From the NCBI GenBank assembly GCA_035461525.1, contig DATHVD010000061.1, positions 26,580 to 90,579 of the forward strand: a DNA stretch of 64,000 bases. Reading direction: 5' to 3'. Made by a program: the position numbers and the translations under genes. Source of the stretch: JAIBJN01 sp035461525 (GTDB lineage Bacteria; Actinomycetota; Thermoleophilia; Gaiellales; Gaiellaceae). Below are positions 15,780 to 26,131 of the stretch, piece by piece. Each line of letters starts with the position of its first letter. Within the stretch, counting starts at the first letter, position 1. Below the pieces are notes generated by a model. It had not been told where the DNA came from and made no database searches. It saw only the letters and a program-made list of their open reading frames with translations.

Positions 15780-16226
15780 CTACGAGGCGTCCATGTGACG
15801 GTCGGGGCCGGGGTCGCCGCCCGCGCCGGCCATCGCGAGCCGCTCGCCGTAGTAGCGCCAGCCCTCGTCGTGGCTCGCGGCCTGCTCCTCCGACGCGAAC
15901 CCGGTGTGCCTCAGGCGGACGATCGTGGCCGCGCCGTCCTCCTCGAGGTCGAAGCTGACCTCCGTGCGGGCGCCGAGCGGGGCGTTCTCCCAGTCCCACG
16001 TGTAGGCGACCCTGCGGGGTGGATCGAGCGCGACGACCTCGCCGACCGCGCTCCACTCGCCGGTCTGCATTCCGAAGCGGCCCCCGATCCTGGACTCGAA
16101 GCGCGGCTGGGGGAGCCAGCGCGCCATCTCGCCCTCCTCCGTGAGGAGCGCGAAGACGCGCTCTCGGGGGGCCTCGATCCTGATCTCCTGCTCGACGGCG
16201 AGCGCCGAGCCGACTACGTCTGCCAT
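15780..16226 (-). CDS. SRPBCC (AHSA1-like) ligand-binding protein
   Basis: A 148-residue START-like protein: VEQEIRIEAPRERVFALLTE at the start, EMARWLPQPRFESRIGGRFG, GEVVALDPPRRVAYTWDWEN, and a C-terminal helix with HDEGWRYYGERLA. Members bind small hydrophobic ligands; most are uncharacterised. The ATG at 16226 follows GGAGGCAGTG and is preferred over the longer start at 16238. It is the first gene of a two-gene operon with the ArsR regulator. Confidence 0.82.
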   Translation of the reverse strand: MADVVGSALAVEQEIRIEAPRERVFALLTEEGEMARWLPQPRFESRIGGRFGMQTGEWSAVGEVVALDPPRRVAYTWDWENAPLGARTEVSFDLEEDGAATIVRLRHTGFASEEQAASHDEGWRYYGERLAMAGAGGDPGPDRHMDAS

Positions 16227-16238
16227 CACTGCCTCCAA

Positions 16239-16277
16239 TCGGTCAGTTTCGACTAACGGTTAGTCTAGACTGACCGA
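16239..16277 (-). promoter_or_regulatory. 39-bp nested palindromic operator of the SRPBCC-ArsR operon
   Basis: An outer dyad TCGGTCAGT / ACTGACCGA (16239-16247 and 16269-16277) and an inner dyad GACTAAC-G-GTTAGTC (16251-16265) share the same centre, base 16258. The site begins 12 bases upstream of the SRPBCC start, where a repressor would block transcription or initiation. Confidence 0.7.
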
Positions 16278-16461
16278 CTAGGGCGTGTCAAGAGCACGAA
16301 GGGACGGGCGCCGGGCGGGCCCGTCCCTTCTGAGCCCCGGAGCGAGCCCGCAGTCTGGGCGGGGCAGCGCGGTGCGCCCGCCGGTTAACGATGCTCGGCT
16401 CCGGCTCGTAGTCAGCACTACGGCCCAGGCGCGCGGGCGGATTGCCCGGAGGCGCGGCAGG

Positions 16462-16467
16462 TACGCT
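16462..16467 (+). promoter_or_regulatory. -10 box TACGCT, leaderless PhyH gene
   Basis: TACGCT, six bases, GTG 16474. There is no Shine-Dalgarno before this GTG, which agrees with a leaderless message. Confidence 0.5.
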
Positions 16468-16473
16468 CGGGCC

Positions 16474-17283
16474 GTGATCGACCGCGCGCTCGTCGAAGCC
16501 TTCCGCCGCGACGGCGCCGTCTGCGTGCGCGGCGTCTTCTCTGCGGAGGAGGTGGCGCTCGTCGAGCGCGGGATCGAGCGCAACCTCGCGGCGCCGAGCC
16601 CGCGCGCGCTCGTCGCTAGCCGGCCGGACGACCCGGGCCGCTTCCTCGAGGACTTCTGCAGCTGGCGGACGATCCCCGAGTACGAGGAGTTCGTCCGCAC
16701 CTCTCCCGCCGCCGCCATCGCCGGCGAGCTCCTGGGGAGCGAGCGCGTTCGCCTCTTCCACGACCACATGCTCGTGAAGGAGCCGGGAACCGCCCAGCGG
16801 ACGCCCTGGCACCAGGATCAGCCCTACTACAACGTCGAGGGGGCGCAGGTGTGCAGCCTCTGGCTGCCGGTCGACCCCGTCGACCGCGCCTCAACGCTCG
16901 AGTTCGTCGCCGGCTCGCACGCCGGGCCCTGGCTGATGCCGCGCACGTTCATGGATGACGAGGCGCACTGGTTCCCGGAGGGGAGCCTCGAGGAGCTGCC
17001 CGACATCGACGCCGACCCCGGCGCCTACCCGATCCTCGGCTGGGAGCTCGAGCCCGGCGACGCGGTCTACTTCCACATGCTCACGCTGCACGCCGCCGGG
17101 GGCGTCACGCGCCGCCGCCGGGCCTTCTCGGTGCGCTTCCTCGGCGACGACGCCGTCCACGCTCCGCGGCCGTGGAAGACGTCGCCGGAGTTTCCCGGGC
17201 TCGAGGACGAGCTGCCCGCCGGCGCGCCGATGGAGCACCCGCTCTTTCCGGTGCTCTGGGAGCGCGGCGCGAGCGCCGGGTAG
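16474..17283 (+). CDS. Phytanoyl-CoA dioxygenase family protein (PhyH)
   Basis: A 269-residue Fe(II)/2-oxoglutarate oxygenase. It carries RLFHDHMLVKEPGTAQRTPW followed by HQDQPYY (the HxD iron pair), LEFVAGSHAGPW, and the distal His in YFHMLTLHAAGG ahead of the 2-oxoglutarate-binding Arg stretch RRRRAFSVRF. Members hydroxylate lipids, antibiotics or small N-compounds; the substrate is unknown. A 28-base gap separates it from the DMT permease on the same strand. Confidence 0.85.
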   Translation: MIDRALVEAFRRDGAVCVRGVFSAEEVALVERGIERNLAAPSPRALVASRPDDPGRFLEDFCSWRTIPEYEEFVRTSPAAAIAGELLGSERVRLFHDHMLVKEPGTAQRTPWHQDQPYYNVEGAQVCSLWLPVDPVDRASTLEFVAGSHAGPWLMPRTFMDDEAHWFPEGSLEELPDIDADPGAYPILGWELEPGDAVYFHMLTLHAAGGVTRRRRAFSVRFLGDDAVHAPRPWKTSPEFPGLEDELPAGAPMEHPLFPVLWERGASAG

Positions 17284-17310
17284 CCCGCAGTCCCGACGCG
17301 AGGCGAGATC

Positions 17311-18132
17311 GTGCCGGCTTCCGCGTTCGCGCTCGCTCTCGGCGCCGCAGTCGTGCACGCGCTCTGGAACCTCCTCCTCGCGCGGGCGCGCGACCCCGAG
17401 GCGGCGACGGCCGTGGCCCTCCTCGTCGGAGTGGTCGTCTTCGCGCCGGCGGCGGCGCTCGCCTGGGAGGTGGAGTCGAGGGTCTGGCCCTACCTCGCCG
17501 TCACGTCGGCGCTCGAGCTCCTCTACATCGCGCTTCTCGGCGCGGCCTATCGTCGCGCCGAGCTCTCGGTCGTGTACCCGCTCGGCCGCGGCCTCGCGCC
17601 GCTCCTCGTCCTCGGCGTCGGCGTGCTCGCGCTCGGAGCGGAGACGACGGCGGTGCAGGCCACCGGCGTGTGCCTGGTCGGGCTCGGCGTCCTGCTCGTG
17701 CGCGGGCTCCACCGGCCCGCCGCGCCTGCCGGCGTCGTCTTCGGCCTGGCGATCGCCTGCTCGATCGCCGCCTACACGCTCGTCGACGACGAGGGCATCC
17801 GCTATGCGAACGCGCTCACGTACGTCGAGCTCGCCCTCGTCCTGCCGGCGCTGACGTACGCGGGCGGGATCGTCGCCCTCCGCGGCGCTCCGGCTCTCAG
17901 GGCGGAGCTGCGGCCGGCGACGCTCTTCGCCGGCGTCGGCATGCTCGGCTCCTACGCGCTCGCCCTCGCTGCGCTCGCTCGCGCCGACGCCGCGCCGGTC
18001 GCGGCGGTGCGGGAGACGAGCATTGTCTTCGCCGCCGCGGGCGCGGCGCTGCTCCTGCGCGAGCGCGTGGGCCCGGCCCGCCTCGCAGGCGCCGTCCTCG
18101 TGGCCGCCGGGGTCGCCCTCCTCGGCGCCTGA
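17311..18132 (+). CDS. EamA/DMT-family transporter
   Basis: A 273-residue protein with about ten hydrophobic helices in two EamA repeats; for example FALALGAAVVHALWNLLLAR opens the first and VVFGLAIACSIAAYTLVDDE the second. The C-terminal PVAAVRETSIVFAAAGAALL is typical of the family. Such carriers export metabolites or amino acids. It lies downstream of the PhyH gene and may export that enzyme's product, which is inference. Confidence 0.82.
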   Translation: MPASAFALALGAAVVHALWNLLLARARDPEAATAVALLVGVVVFAPAAALAWEVESRVWPYLAVTSALELLYIALLGAAYRRAELSVVYPLGRGLAPLLVLGVGVLALGAETTAVQATGVCLVGLGVLLVRGLHRPAAPAGVVFGLAIACSIAAYTLVDDEGIRYANALTYVELALVLPALTYAGGIVALRGAPALRAELRPATLFAGVGMLGSYALALAALARADAAPVAAVRETSIVFAAAGAALLLRERVGPARLAGAVLVAAGVALLGA

Positions 18133-18150
18133 GAGCTCTTGCCGGACTCT

Positions 18151-19182
18151 CTACCGTGTCGCGGCGAGCCCCCGGCGCCGGAGCGTGACCCGAACGATCG
18201 CGGCGAGACCTGCCAGGACGGCGCCCGCAAGGAAGGCGCTCAGCACCAGGGGCGGGCCGGGGGAGCCGGAGCCCTTCTCGGCCGGCGGGCCGGCCGTGTC
18301 GCTCCCGGCCGCGGGCTCCGTGTCAGGCTCGGGCTCGGCGGCCGCGGGCTCGAGCACCTGCAGGGTCTCCGTGTCGATCGCGGCGAGCGTCTCGCCGCCG
18401 GGGGCCGCGGCCCGGAGCTCGCCCTCGCCCGCAGCGTAGGAGAGCCGGATCTCCGTCAGGTCGGCGCGGCCAGCGAGCGCGTCGAGCACGATGCACGCCG
18501 CCGTGCGCGTCGCCGTGTCGAGGGCGTGGACGAACGGCTCTGTCCCGCCCCCGTCGTAGAGGGTGTAGGCCCAGCGGCCGTCGGGGCTCGTCTCCCGAGT
18601 GAGCGGGTACCCGCGCATGACGTCGCCGAAGACCTTCGGGTCGACGACCGGCTCCGGCAGGAGGCGGCCGCTGCGGACGTCGTAGCCGCGGACGACGTAG
18701 CGGCTCGGGTCCTCGGGGTCGACGTACTGGACGAGGTAGAGGAGCGATCCGTTCGGCGAGATCGCGTCGAAGCTGAAGTCGCCGCGCAGCGCGAAGACGT
18801 CGCGAACGCTCGCCGTCGGCGTGTCGAGGAGCGCGAAGGAGGTCTGCCGACGCGGGAACGCCGCCCGGGGGCGGATGAGGACGAGCGTCCGTCCGTCGGC
18901 CGAAAGCCCCCCCGGGGAGCCGTCCAGCGCGACGGCGGGCACGGTGAAGCGGCCGTCCAGGACCCACGTCCCGACGACCCGGCCTCCGTCCTTCTCCACG
19001 CTCGCGACGAGCGTCCTCGGCCCGGCGCGGAGCGCCACGTAGCGCATCGGCCAGCCGGGCGCCGTCACGCCCGACGGGCCGATCTCGATGGCGCCGACGG
19101 GCAGGCCGTCGGCGCCGGCCGTCCCGGCCGATACGGCCGCCGCGGCCGCGAGCCCCGCGATGGCTGCTCCCAGACGTCGCAT
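18151..19182 (-). CDS. Secreted, membrane-anchored beta-propeller-like protein, function unknown
   Basis: A 343-residue protein. It has an N-terminal signal peptide (MRRLGAAIAGLAAAAAVSAG), a body of WD-like repeats with LDGSPGGLSADGRTLVLIRP, YVVRGYDVRSGRLLPEPV and TSPDGRWAYTLYDG, a Pro/Glu/Ala linker, and a C-terminal helix (LSAFLAGAVLAGLAAIVRV) with a basic tail. This suggests an extracytoplasmic propeller tethered to the membrane. It is convergent with the DMT gene and divergent from the aldehyde dehydrogenase. No catalytic residues are recognisable. Confidence 0.72.
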   Translation of the reverse strand: MRRLGAAIAGLAAAAAVSAGTAGADGLPVGAIEIGPSGVTAPGWPMRYVALRAGPRTLVASVEKDGGRVVGTWVLDGRFTVPAVALDGSPGGLSADGRTLVLIRPRAAFPRRQTSFALLDTPTASVRDVFALRGDFSFDAISPNGSLLYLVQYVDPEDPSRYVVRGYDVRSGRLLPEPVVDPKVFGDVMRGYPLTRETSPDGRWAYTLYDGGGTEPFVHALDTATRTAACIVLDALAGRADLTEIRLSYAAGEGELRAAAPGGETLAAIDTETLQVLEPAAAEPEPDTEPAAGSDTAGPPAEKGSGSPGPPLVLSAFLAGAVLAGLAAIVRVTLRRRGLAATR

Positions 19183-19384
19183 TCCACGCTCCTCTCCGAT
19201 TCGGCTCGGTCGCACCTGATACGCCGACGCGGGTGGAAAGGGTCCCGCGCGTCTGAGACGTGCAGCAGATACGTTTTGTACGGAGTGTCGAACTCGCTTC
19301 ACCCGGTTAGGCCGCACCTCCGCTTGTTGCCGGACCGTGGTGGGGCTACGCTGGCCATAGCGTCGAAAATGGAGGTCGGACGAG

Positions 19385-20827
<1,443 letters not shown>

Positions 20828-20829
20828 CC

Positions 20830-21093
20830 ATGGGCGTCCGCGAGAAAGCTGCGGCGCGCCCGGAGGATGCGGCCTCCGCCGGCCTCGCGGACGTGCGCCT
20901 CGAGGTGGTCACGAAGCGCTTCGACGACGTGGCCGCCGTGGACGGCGTCACGCTCGAGATCGACCCCGAGATCGCCGAGGACGAGCACGCCTTCCCGTCC
21001 CAGGAGACGATCGGGAACACGTTCATCTTCGACGCCGAGGCGTCGGACAACCCGGACTTCAAGGAGAAGCTCCAGGCCGTCATCGGCGTCTAG
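20830..21093 (+). pseudogene. Chimeric remnant: PotA N-terminus fused to PotD C-terminus
   Basis: An 87-codon open frame made of two unrelated halves. Residues 1-44 end with DVRLEVVTKRFDDVAAVDGV and TLEI, the start of a spermidine/putrescine ABC ATPase. From residue 45 it reads DPEIAEDEHAFPSQETIGNT and FIFDAEASDNPDFKEKLQAV, the C-terminal end of a polyamine-binding lipoprotein. Walker A, Walker B and the ligand site are absent. The simplest reading is an in-frame deletion of the rest of potA and most of potD, leaving a scar whose frame is open but probably without function. Confidence 0.75.
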
Positions 21094-21113
21094 GCGACGA
21101 CGAGGAGCGCGAC

Positions 21114-21294
21114 GTGACGTTCCTGCCCCGGCATCGCGGGCTGATCCCGTGCCTCCTGCTCCTGCCGGGGCTGCTCTTCCTCGGGCTCTTCTTCGTGATC
21201 CCGATCTTCACCTGGCAGGGCTTCACGCTCGACAACTGGCCTCATGCTCGCCAACATCCTCATCCAGTGGCGACGTAACCCGAAGGGAGTCTGA
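21114..21294 (+). pseudogene. Remnant of polyamine ABC permease genes (potB start, permease end)
   Basis: The frame from GTG 21114 begins with a first permease helix (FLPRHRGLIPCLLLLPGLLF and LGLFFVIPIFT), then WQGFTLDNW, a periplasmic-loop motif of PotC-type permeases. The last 17 codons, in another frame (21244-21294), read MLANILIQWRRNPKGV, a permease C-terminus. Everything between is missing. Together with the preceding chimera it marks a collapsed potA-potD-potB-potC operon. Confidence 0.7.
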
Positions 21295-21299
21295 AGACG

Positions 21300-22679
21300 A
21301 TGAGCACCACCGCCCCCGGTCTCTCCACCTCCGAGCTGCAGAAGGCGGCGCGCGATCACCTCTGGCTCCACTTCACGCAGATGCGCGGGTACGAGGTGCC
21401 GATCATCGTCCGTGGCGACGGCTGCTACCTGGAGGACGTGAGCGGGAAGCGCTACCTCGACGCGCTCGCCGGCCTCTTCGCCGTCAACATCGGCTACAGC
21501 CACGGGGAGGAGATCGGCGAGGCCGCCGCCGCGCAGATGCGCGAGCTCCCCTTCTACACGAACTGGAGCTACGCGCACCCGCGCGCGATCGAGCTCGCCG
21601 CCGAGGTGGCCTCCCTCGCGCCCGGGGACCTCAACCGTGTGTTCTTCGTCTCGGGAGGCTCGGAGGCCGTCGAGTCAGCCTGGAAGCTCGCCCGGCAGTA
21701 CCACACGGCGCGGGGCGAGCGTCGCTGGAAGGCGATCTCCCGGCGGATCGCCTACCACGGGACGACCATGGGCGCGCTCTCGATCAACGGCATCGCCTCG
21801 CTCCGGACGCCGTTCGAGCCGCTCGTCCCGGACGTCCTCCACGTGCGGAACACGAACCGCTACCACCGCCCGCCCGAGGAGACTCAGGAGGAGTTCACCG
21901 CCTTCCTTCTCGAGGACCTCGAGTCGACGATCGAGCAGACCGGCCCGGACACGGTGGCGATGGTGATCATGGAGCCGGTGCAGAACGCGGGCGGCTCCTT
22001 CACTCCGCCCTCGGGCTACTGGGCCGGCGTTCGCGAGATCTGCGACCGCTACGGCATCCTCCTCTGCGCGGACGAGGTCATCACCGGCTTCGGGCGCGTC
22101 GGCGCCTGGTTCGGCTCCGAGCGCTACGACATCCGGCCCGACCTGATCACGTCCGCGAAGGGCCTCTCCTCGGCCTACGCCGCCATCGGCGCCGTGATCG
22201 CCACCGACAAGGTGATGGAGCCGTTCCTCGCCGACACGTCCATGTACATGCACGGGATCACGTTCGGCGGCCACCCGGTGCAGGCGGCGATCGCGCTCAA
22301 GAACATCGAGATCATGCGGCGGGAGCGGATCGTCGAGCACGTCGCGGCCCACGAGGACGCGTTCCGCTCGACGCTCGCCCAGCTGCTCGAGCTGCCGATC
22401 GTCGGCGACCTCCGCGGCACCGGCTTCTTCTACGCCCTCGAGCTCGTCAAGGACAAGGAGACGCGCGAGACGTTCAGCGAGGAGGAGTGCGACACGCTCC
22501 TACGCGACTTCCTCTCGCCGCGGCTCTTCGACGCGGGCCTCATCTGCCGGGCCGACGACCGCGGCGACCCGGTCGTCCAGATCTCGCCGCCGCTCGTCGC
22601 GGGGCAGGAGCAGTTCGACGAGATCGCGGGCATCCTGGGCGACGTGCTCCCGGCGGCCTGGGAGCGGATGCACTCCTGA
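21300..22679 (+). CDS. Class III aminotransferase, probable putrescine/omega-amine:pyruvate aminotransferase
   Basis: A 459-residue PLP enzyme. Key blocks are YLEDVSGKRYLDALAGLFAV, FFVSGGSEAVESAWKLARQY, AYHGTTMGALSING, ADEVITGFGRVGAWFG and the PLP lysine in LITSAKGLSSAYAAIGAV. It resembles SpuC-type enzymes that convert putrescine to 4-aminobutanal, which the aldehyde dehydrogenase upstream would then oxidise to GABA. The exact amine is not determined by sequence. Confidence 0.85.
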   Translation: MSTTAPGLSTSELQKAARDHLWLHFTQMRGYEVPIIVRGDGCYLEDVSGKRYLDALAGLFAVNIGYSHGEEIGEAAAAQMRELPFYTNWSYAHPRAIELAAEVASLAPGDLNRVFFVSGGSEAVESAWKLARQYHTARGERRWKAISRRIAYHGTTMGALSINGIASLRTPFEPLVPDVLHVRNTNRYHRPPEETQEEFTAFLLEDLESTIEQTGPDTVAMVIMEPVQNAGGSFTPPSGYWAGVREICDRYGILLCADEVITGFGRVGAWFGSERYDIRPDLITSAKGLSSAYAAIGAVIATDKVMEPFLADTSMYMHGITFGGHPVQAAIALKNIEIMRRERIVEHVAAHEDAFRSTLAQLLELPIVGDLRGTGFFYALELVKDKETRETFSEEECDTLLRDFLSPRLFDAGLICRADDRGDPVVQISPPLVAGQEQFDEIAGILGDVLPAAWERMHS

Positions 22680-22705
22680 GCCGGCGGCCGGCCGGCGTCT
22701 TCCGC

Positions 22706-23704
22706 ATGAGGGCGATGGTTCTCAGGGCCCCGGGCGAGCCTCTCCGGGAGGAGGAGCTCCCCGCGCCGGAGCCGAAGCCGGGGGAGGTCGTCGTCGCCGT
22801 CGACGCCTGCGGCGTCTGCCGCACCGACCTCCACGTCGTCGACGGCGAGCTGCCGCAGCCGAAGCTCCCGCTCATCCCCGGGCACCAGATCGTCGGCCGC
22901 ATCGCCGAGGTGGGCCAACGGGTTCGTCGCTTCCAGATCGGAGGCCGGGTCGGCATACCGTGGCTGGGCTGGACCTGCGGCGTCTGCCGCTACTGCCGCT
23001 CGGGCCGCGAGAACCTCTGCAACCGCGCGCGCTTCACCGGCTACCAACTCGACGGCGGCTACGCCGAGCTCACCGCCGCCGACGAACGCTACTGCTTCCC
23101 TCTGCCGGAGGGCTACGACGACCTCCAGGCGGCGCCGCTCCTCTGCGCCGGGCTGATCGGCTACCGCGCGCTCCGGCTCGCGGGGGACGGCGAGAGCCTC
23201 GGCCTCTACGGCTTCGGCGCGAGCGCCCACATCGTCGCGCAGGTCGCCCGCCACGAGAGACGGCGGGTCTTCGCGTTCACACGGGCCGGCGACGAGGAGG
23301 CCCAGGCCTTCGCGCGCGAGCTGGGGGCCGAGTGGGCGGGAGACGCGCTCGGCCCTGCGCCCGAGCAGCTCGACGCCGCGATCGTCTTCGCCCCCGCGGG
23401 CGAGCTCGTGCCCGCGGCGCTCGCGGCGACGGCAAAGGGCGGGACGGTCGTGTGTGCCGGCATCCACATGAGCGACATCCCCTCGTTTCCCTACGAGCTC
23501 CTCTGGGGCGAGCGCGTCCTGCGCTCGGTGGCGAACCTGACTCGCAGAGACGGGGAGGAGCTCCTCGCGCTCGCTCCGCGGGTGCCCGTCCGCACCGAGG
23601 TGGAGGCGTTTCCGCTCGAGCGGGCGAACGAGGCGCTCGCCCGGCTGCGGGCCGGGGCGGTTCGAGGCGCGGCCGTCCTGCGAATGCGCGCGGACGCGGC
23701 CTGA
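22706..23704 (+). CDS. Zinc-dependent alcohol dehydrogenase (AdhP-like)
   Basis: A 332-residue medium-chain dehydrogenase. The catalytic-zinc Cys/His lie in VDACGVCRTDLHVVDGE and PGHQIVGRIAEVG; the structural-zinc cysteines lie in TCGVCRYCRSGRENLC. The NAD-binding loop LGLYGFGASAHIVAQVA follows. It starts 27 bases after the aminotransferase. It may reduce or oxidise short aldehydes or alcohols, possibly formaldehyde or an amino alcohol; the substrate is unknown. Confidence 0.87.
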   Translation: MRAMVLRAPGEPLREEELPAPEPKPGEVVVAVDACGVCRTDLHVVDGELPQPKLPLIPGHQIVGRIAEVGQRVRRFQIGGRVGIPWLGWTCGVCRYCRSGRENLCNRARFTGYQLDGGYAELTAADERYCFPLPEGYDDLQAAPLLCAGLIGYRALRLAGDGESLGLYGFGASAHIVAQVARHERRRVFAFTRAGDEEAQAFARELGAEWAGDALGPAPEQLDAAIVFAPAGELVPAALAATAKGGTVVCAGIHMSDIPSFPYELLWGERVLRSVANLTRRDGEELLALAPRVPVRTEVEAFPLERANEALARLRAGAVRGAAVLRMRADAA

Positions 23705-23764
23705 CACCGCGCGGGCGAATCGGTTAGCCTGCCGCCACCGCCAGACCAGGGGGAGGTAATCAAG

Positions 23765-24904
23765 GTGCGCGATTCGAAGATATGGGTGCTCGTCTCCCTT
23801 CTCGCCCTGCTGCTCCTCGCAGCAGGCTGCTCGCTCGGGGGCGACGACGACGACAACGGCAACGGCGACAACGCCGCGGCCGGAGACACCGGGGACACCG
23901 GCGACAACGGCGAGGCTCAGAGCGGGCAGGAAGGCGGCCTCCTGCAGGAGGTGCAGAGCCGCGGCACGTTGCGCTGCGGCGTGAACGACGCGGTGCCCGG
24001 GTTCGGGTTCACCGGCGAGGGCGGCGAGCCGGAGGGCTTCGACATCGACTTCTGCAAGGTCGTCGCCGCGGCGATCCTCGGCGAGGCGGAGGCGGTCGAG
24101 TACACGCCGCTCACCGCCGAGCAGCGCTTCACGGCGCTGCAGTCGCGGGAGATCGACGTCCTCATCCGCAACACGACCTACACGGCGTCCCGCGACGGCG
24201 CGGAGGGCGCCCGCTTCCTGCACACGACGTTCTTCGACGGGCAGGGCATGATGGTCACGGCCGACAGCGGCTACTCGACCCTCGAGGACATGGACGACGC
24301 GACCGTCTGCGTCCTCTCGGGAACCACGACCGAGCTGAACCTCGAGTCGCGGTTCCAGGCCCTCGGCGTCTCCTACACGCCGCAGCCGTTCGAGGACAAC
24401 GAGCTGCTCCAGGCGGCGTTCCTCGAGGGACGCTGCGACGCGTGGACGTCCGACAAGTCGCAGCTCGCCGGCGTCCGCTCGAACTGGCCCGAGGATCAGG
24501 GCGGGCCCGAGGCGCTGGTCATCCTCGACGAGACCATGTCGAAGGAGCCGCTCGGTCCCGTCGTCCGCGACGGCGACGACGAGTGGGCCGACGCCGTCAA
24601 CTGGGCCGTCATCGCCACGGTCCAGGCCGAGGAGTTCGGCATCGACTCCGGGAACATCGAGGAGCAGCTCGAGAGCGGCGATCCCGAGGTGCAGCGGTTC
24701 CTCGGCGTCGTGGCCGAGGGTGAGCCCTTCGACGCCGGGCTCGGGCTTCCCGACGACTTCGCGGTTCAGGTGATCCAGCAGGTCGGCAACTACGCGGAGA
24801 TCTACGACCGCAACGTCGGCGCCGACTCCGCGCTCGAGCTCGAGCGCGGGATCAACGCGCTCTGGACGGACGGCGGGCTTCAGTACCCGCCCCCGTACCG
24901 CTAG
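23765..24904 (+). CDS. aapJ: Amino-acid ABC transporter substrate-binding lipoprotein (AapJ-like)
   Basis: A 379-residue lipoprotein. The signal peptide ends in the lipobox LLLAAGC, followed by an Asp/Asn/Gly-rich linker. The mature part opens SRGTLRCGVNDAVPGFGFTG, then FDIDFCKVVAAAILGEAE, TPLTAEQRFTALQSREIDVL and ending GLQYPPPYR, as in the AapJ/BztA family that binds glutamate, aspartate and other L-amino acids. It heads a four-gene transporter operon. A GGGGGAGG ribosome site supports GTG 23765. Confidence 0.9.
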   Translation: MRDSKIWVLVSLLALLLLAAGCSLGGDDDDNGNGDNAAAGDTGDTGDNGEAQSGQEGGLLQEVQSRGTLRCGVNDAVPGFGFTGEGGEPEGFDIDFCKVVAAAILGEAEAVEYTPLTAEQRFTALQSREIDVLIRNTTYTASRDGAEGARFLHTTFFDGQGMMVTADSGYSTLEDMDDATVCVLSGTTTELNLESRFQALGVSYTPQPFEDNELLQAAFLEGRCDAWTSDKSQLAGVRSNWPEDQGGPEALVILDETMSKEPLGPVVRDGDDEWADAVNWAVIATVQAEEFGIDSGNIEEQLESGDPEVQRFLGVVAEGEPFDAGLGLPDDFAVQVIQQVGNYAEIYDRNVGADSALELERGINALWTDGGLQYPPPYR

Positions 24905-24913
24905 ACCGACGAC

Positions 24914-24944
24914 GCTCGGGGCGGCGCCGGCCGCCGCCCCGAGC
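24914..24944 (+). promoter_or_regulatory. 12-bp-stem hairpin between aapJ and the permease genes
   Basis: GCTCGGGGCGGC pairs perfectly with GCCGCCCCGAGC across a 7-base loop. It has no T-tract. Hairpins at this place commonly stabilise the binding-protein message or cut readthrough so that binding protein outnumbers permease. Confidence 0.65.
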
Positions 24945-24952
24945 CGAGCGCC

Positions 24953-26131
24953 GTGACCTCCGCATCGCCGACGACCACCCACCGCCCGGCCTTCTGGCGG
25001 GACGTCCGCGTCCTCCGGATCGCCTTCCAGGCCGTGTTCCTCGTGGCGGTCGTGGGCTTCCTGCTCTTCATCGTCGACACCGCCGTCTACAACCTCGAGC
25101 GGCTCGGGATCAGGACGGACTTCGGGTACCTGAGCCAGCCGGCCGGGTTCGCGATCCCCGACTCCGACTTCCGCTCGACGCAGAGCCTCGGTGACGCGCT
25201 CGTCGTCGGCATCCAGAACACCGCCAAGGTCGCCTTCCTCGGGATCGTGCTGGCGACGATCCTCGGCGTGCTCGTCGGCGTCGCGCGCCTCTCCACGAAC
25301 TGGCTCGTGCGCCGCGCGGCGGCCCTCTACGTGGAGAGTTTCCGCAACGTCCCGGTGCTCGTGATCATCCTCTTCTGGTACCTCGCGGTCTTCATCCGGC
25401 TGCCACGGATCGGCGAGGCGACCGAGATCCTCGACCTGGTCGTCGTCTCGAACCGCGGCATCGTCTTACCGTGGTTCGAGAAGGTGGGGAGCGGTTACGC
25501 GTTCGGCCTCGTCGCGCTCGTCGCCATCGCCGTCGCGGCGGCCGTCTGGATCTGGCGCTCCCGGCGGTTCGACCGCACCGGGGAGCCGCACCACCGGGTG
25601 CTCTGGGCCGGCGGGCTCCTGCTCGGGATCCTCGCAGTCGGCTTCGTCGCCACCGGCCGGCCGTGGACGGTGCAGACGCCCGAGGTGGGCGAGCTGTCCA
25701 CCAGCGGGGGATTTAGGATGGCCCCCGAGTACGGCGCCCTCCTCGTCGCGCTCGCGCTCTACACCGCGAGCCACATCGCCGAGATCGTCCGCGGGAGCAT
25801 CCTCGCCGTGCCGAAGGGGCAGACCGAGGCCGCGAGCGCCGTCGGCCTCTCGGGCTTTCAGCGCCTCCGCCACGTCGTCCTCCCGCAGGCGTTCCGCATC
25901 TCCGTCCCGCCGATCGCGAACCAGTACCTCAACCTGACGAAGAACTCCTCGCTCGCGGTGGCGATCGGCTATTACGAGGTGACGAAGGTGACGCGGGTCT
26001 CCATCTCCCAGTCGGCGCCCGCCGTCCAGGCCATCCTCGTCCTCATGGGCGCCTACCTGCTCTTCTCGCTCTCGATCGCGCTCGTCACGAACATCGTGAA
26101 CAGGCGGCTGACTCTGAAAGGACAGCGCTAG
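24953..26131 (+). CDS. aapQ: Amino-acid ABC transporter permease (AapQ-like)
   Basis: A 392-residue membrane protein with about eight helices and a long N-terminal extracytoplasmic loop, as in AapQ/BztB. YVESFRNVPVLVIILFWYLA and the coupling segment HIAEIVRGSILAVPKGQTEA followed by AVGLSGFQRLRHVVLPQAFR form the EAA loop contacting the ATPase. It is next to aapM. Confidence 0.9.
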   Translation: MTSASPTTTHRPAFWRDVRVLRIAFQAVFLVAVVGFLLFIVDTAVYNLERLGIRTDFGYLSQPAGFAIPDSDFRSTQSLGDALVVGIQNTAKVAFLGIVLATILGVLVGVARLSTNWLVRRAAALYVESFRNVPVLVIILFWYLAVFIRLPRIGEATEILDLVVVSNRGIVLPWFEKVGSGYAFGLVALVAIAVAAAVWIWRSRRFDRTGEPHHRVLWAGGLLLGILAVGFVATGRPWTVQTPEVGELSTSGGFRMAPEYGALLVALALYTASHIAEIVRGSILAVPKGQTEAASAVGLSGFQRLRHVVLPQAFRISVPPIANQYLNLTKNSSLAVAIGYYEVTKVTRVSISQSAPAVQAILVLMGAYLLFSLSIALVTNIVNRRLTLKGQR

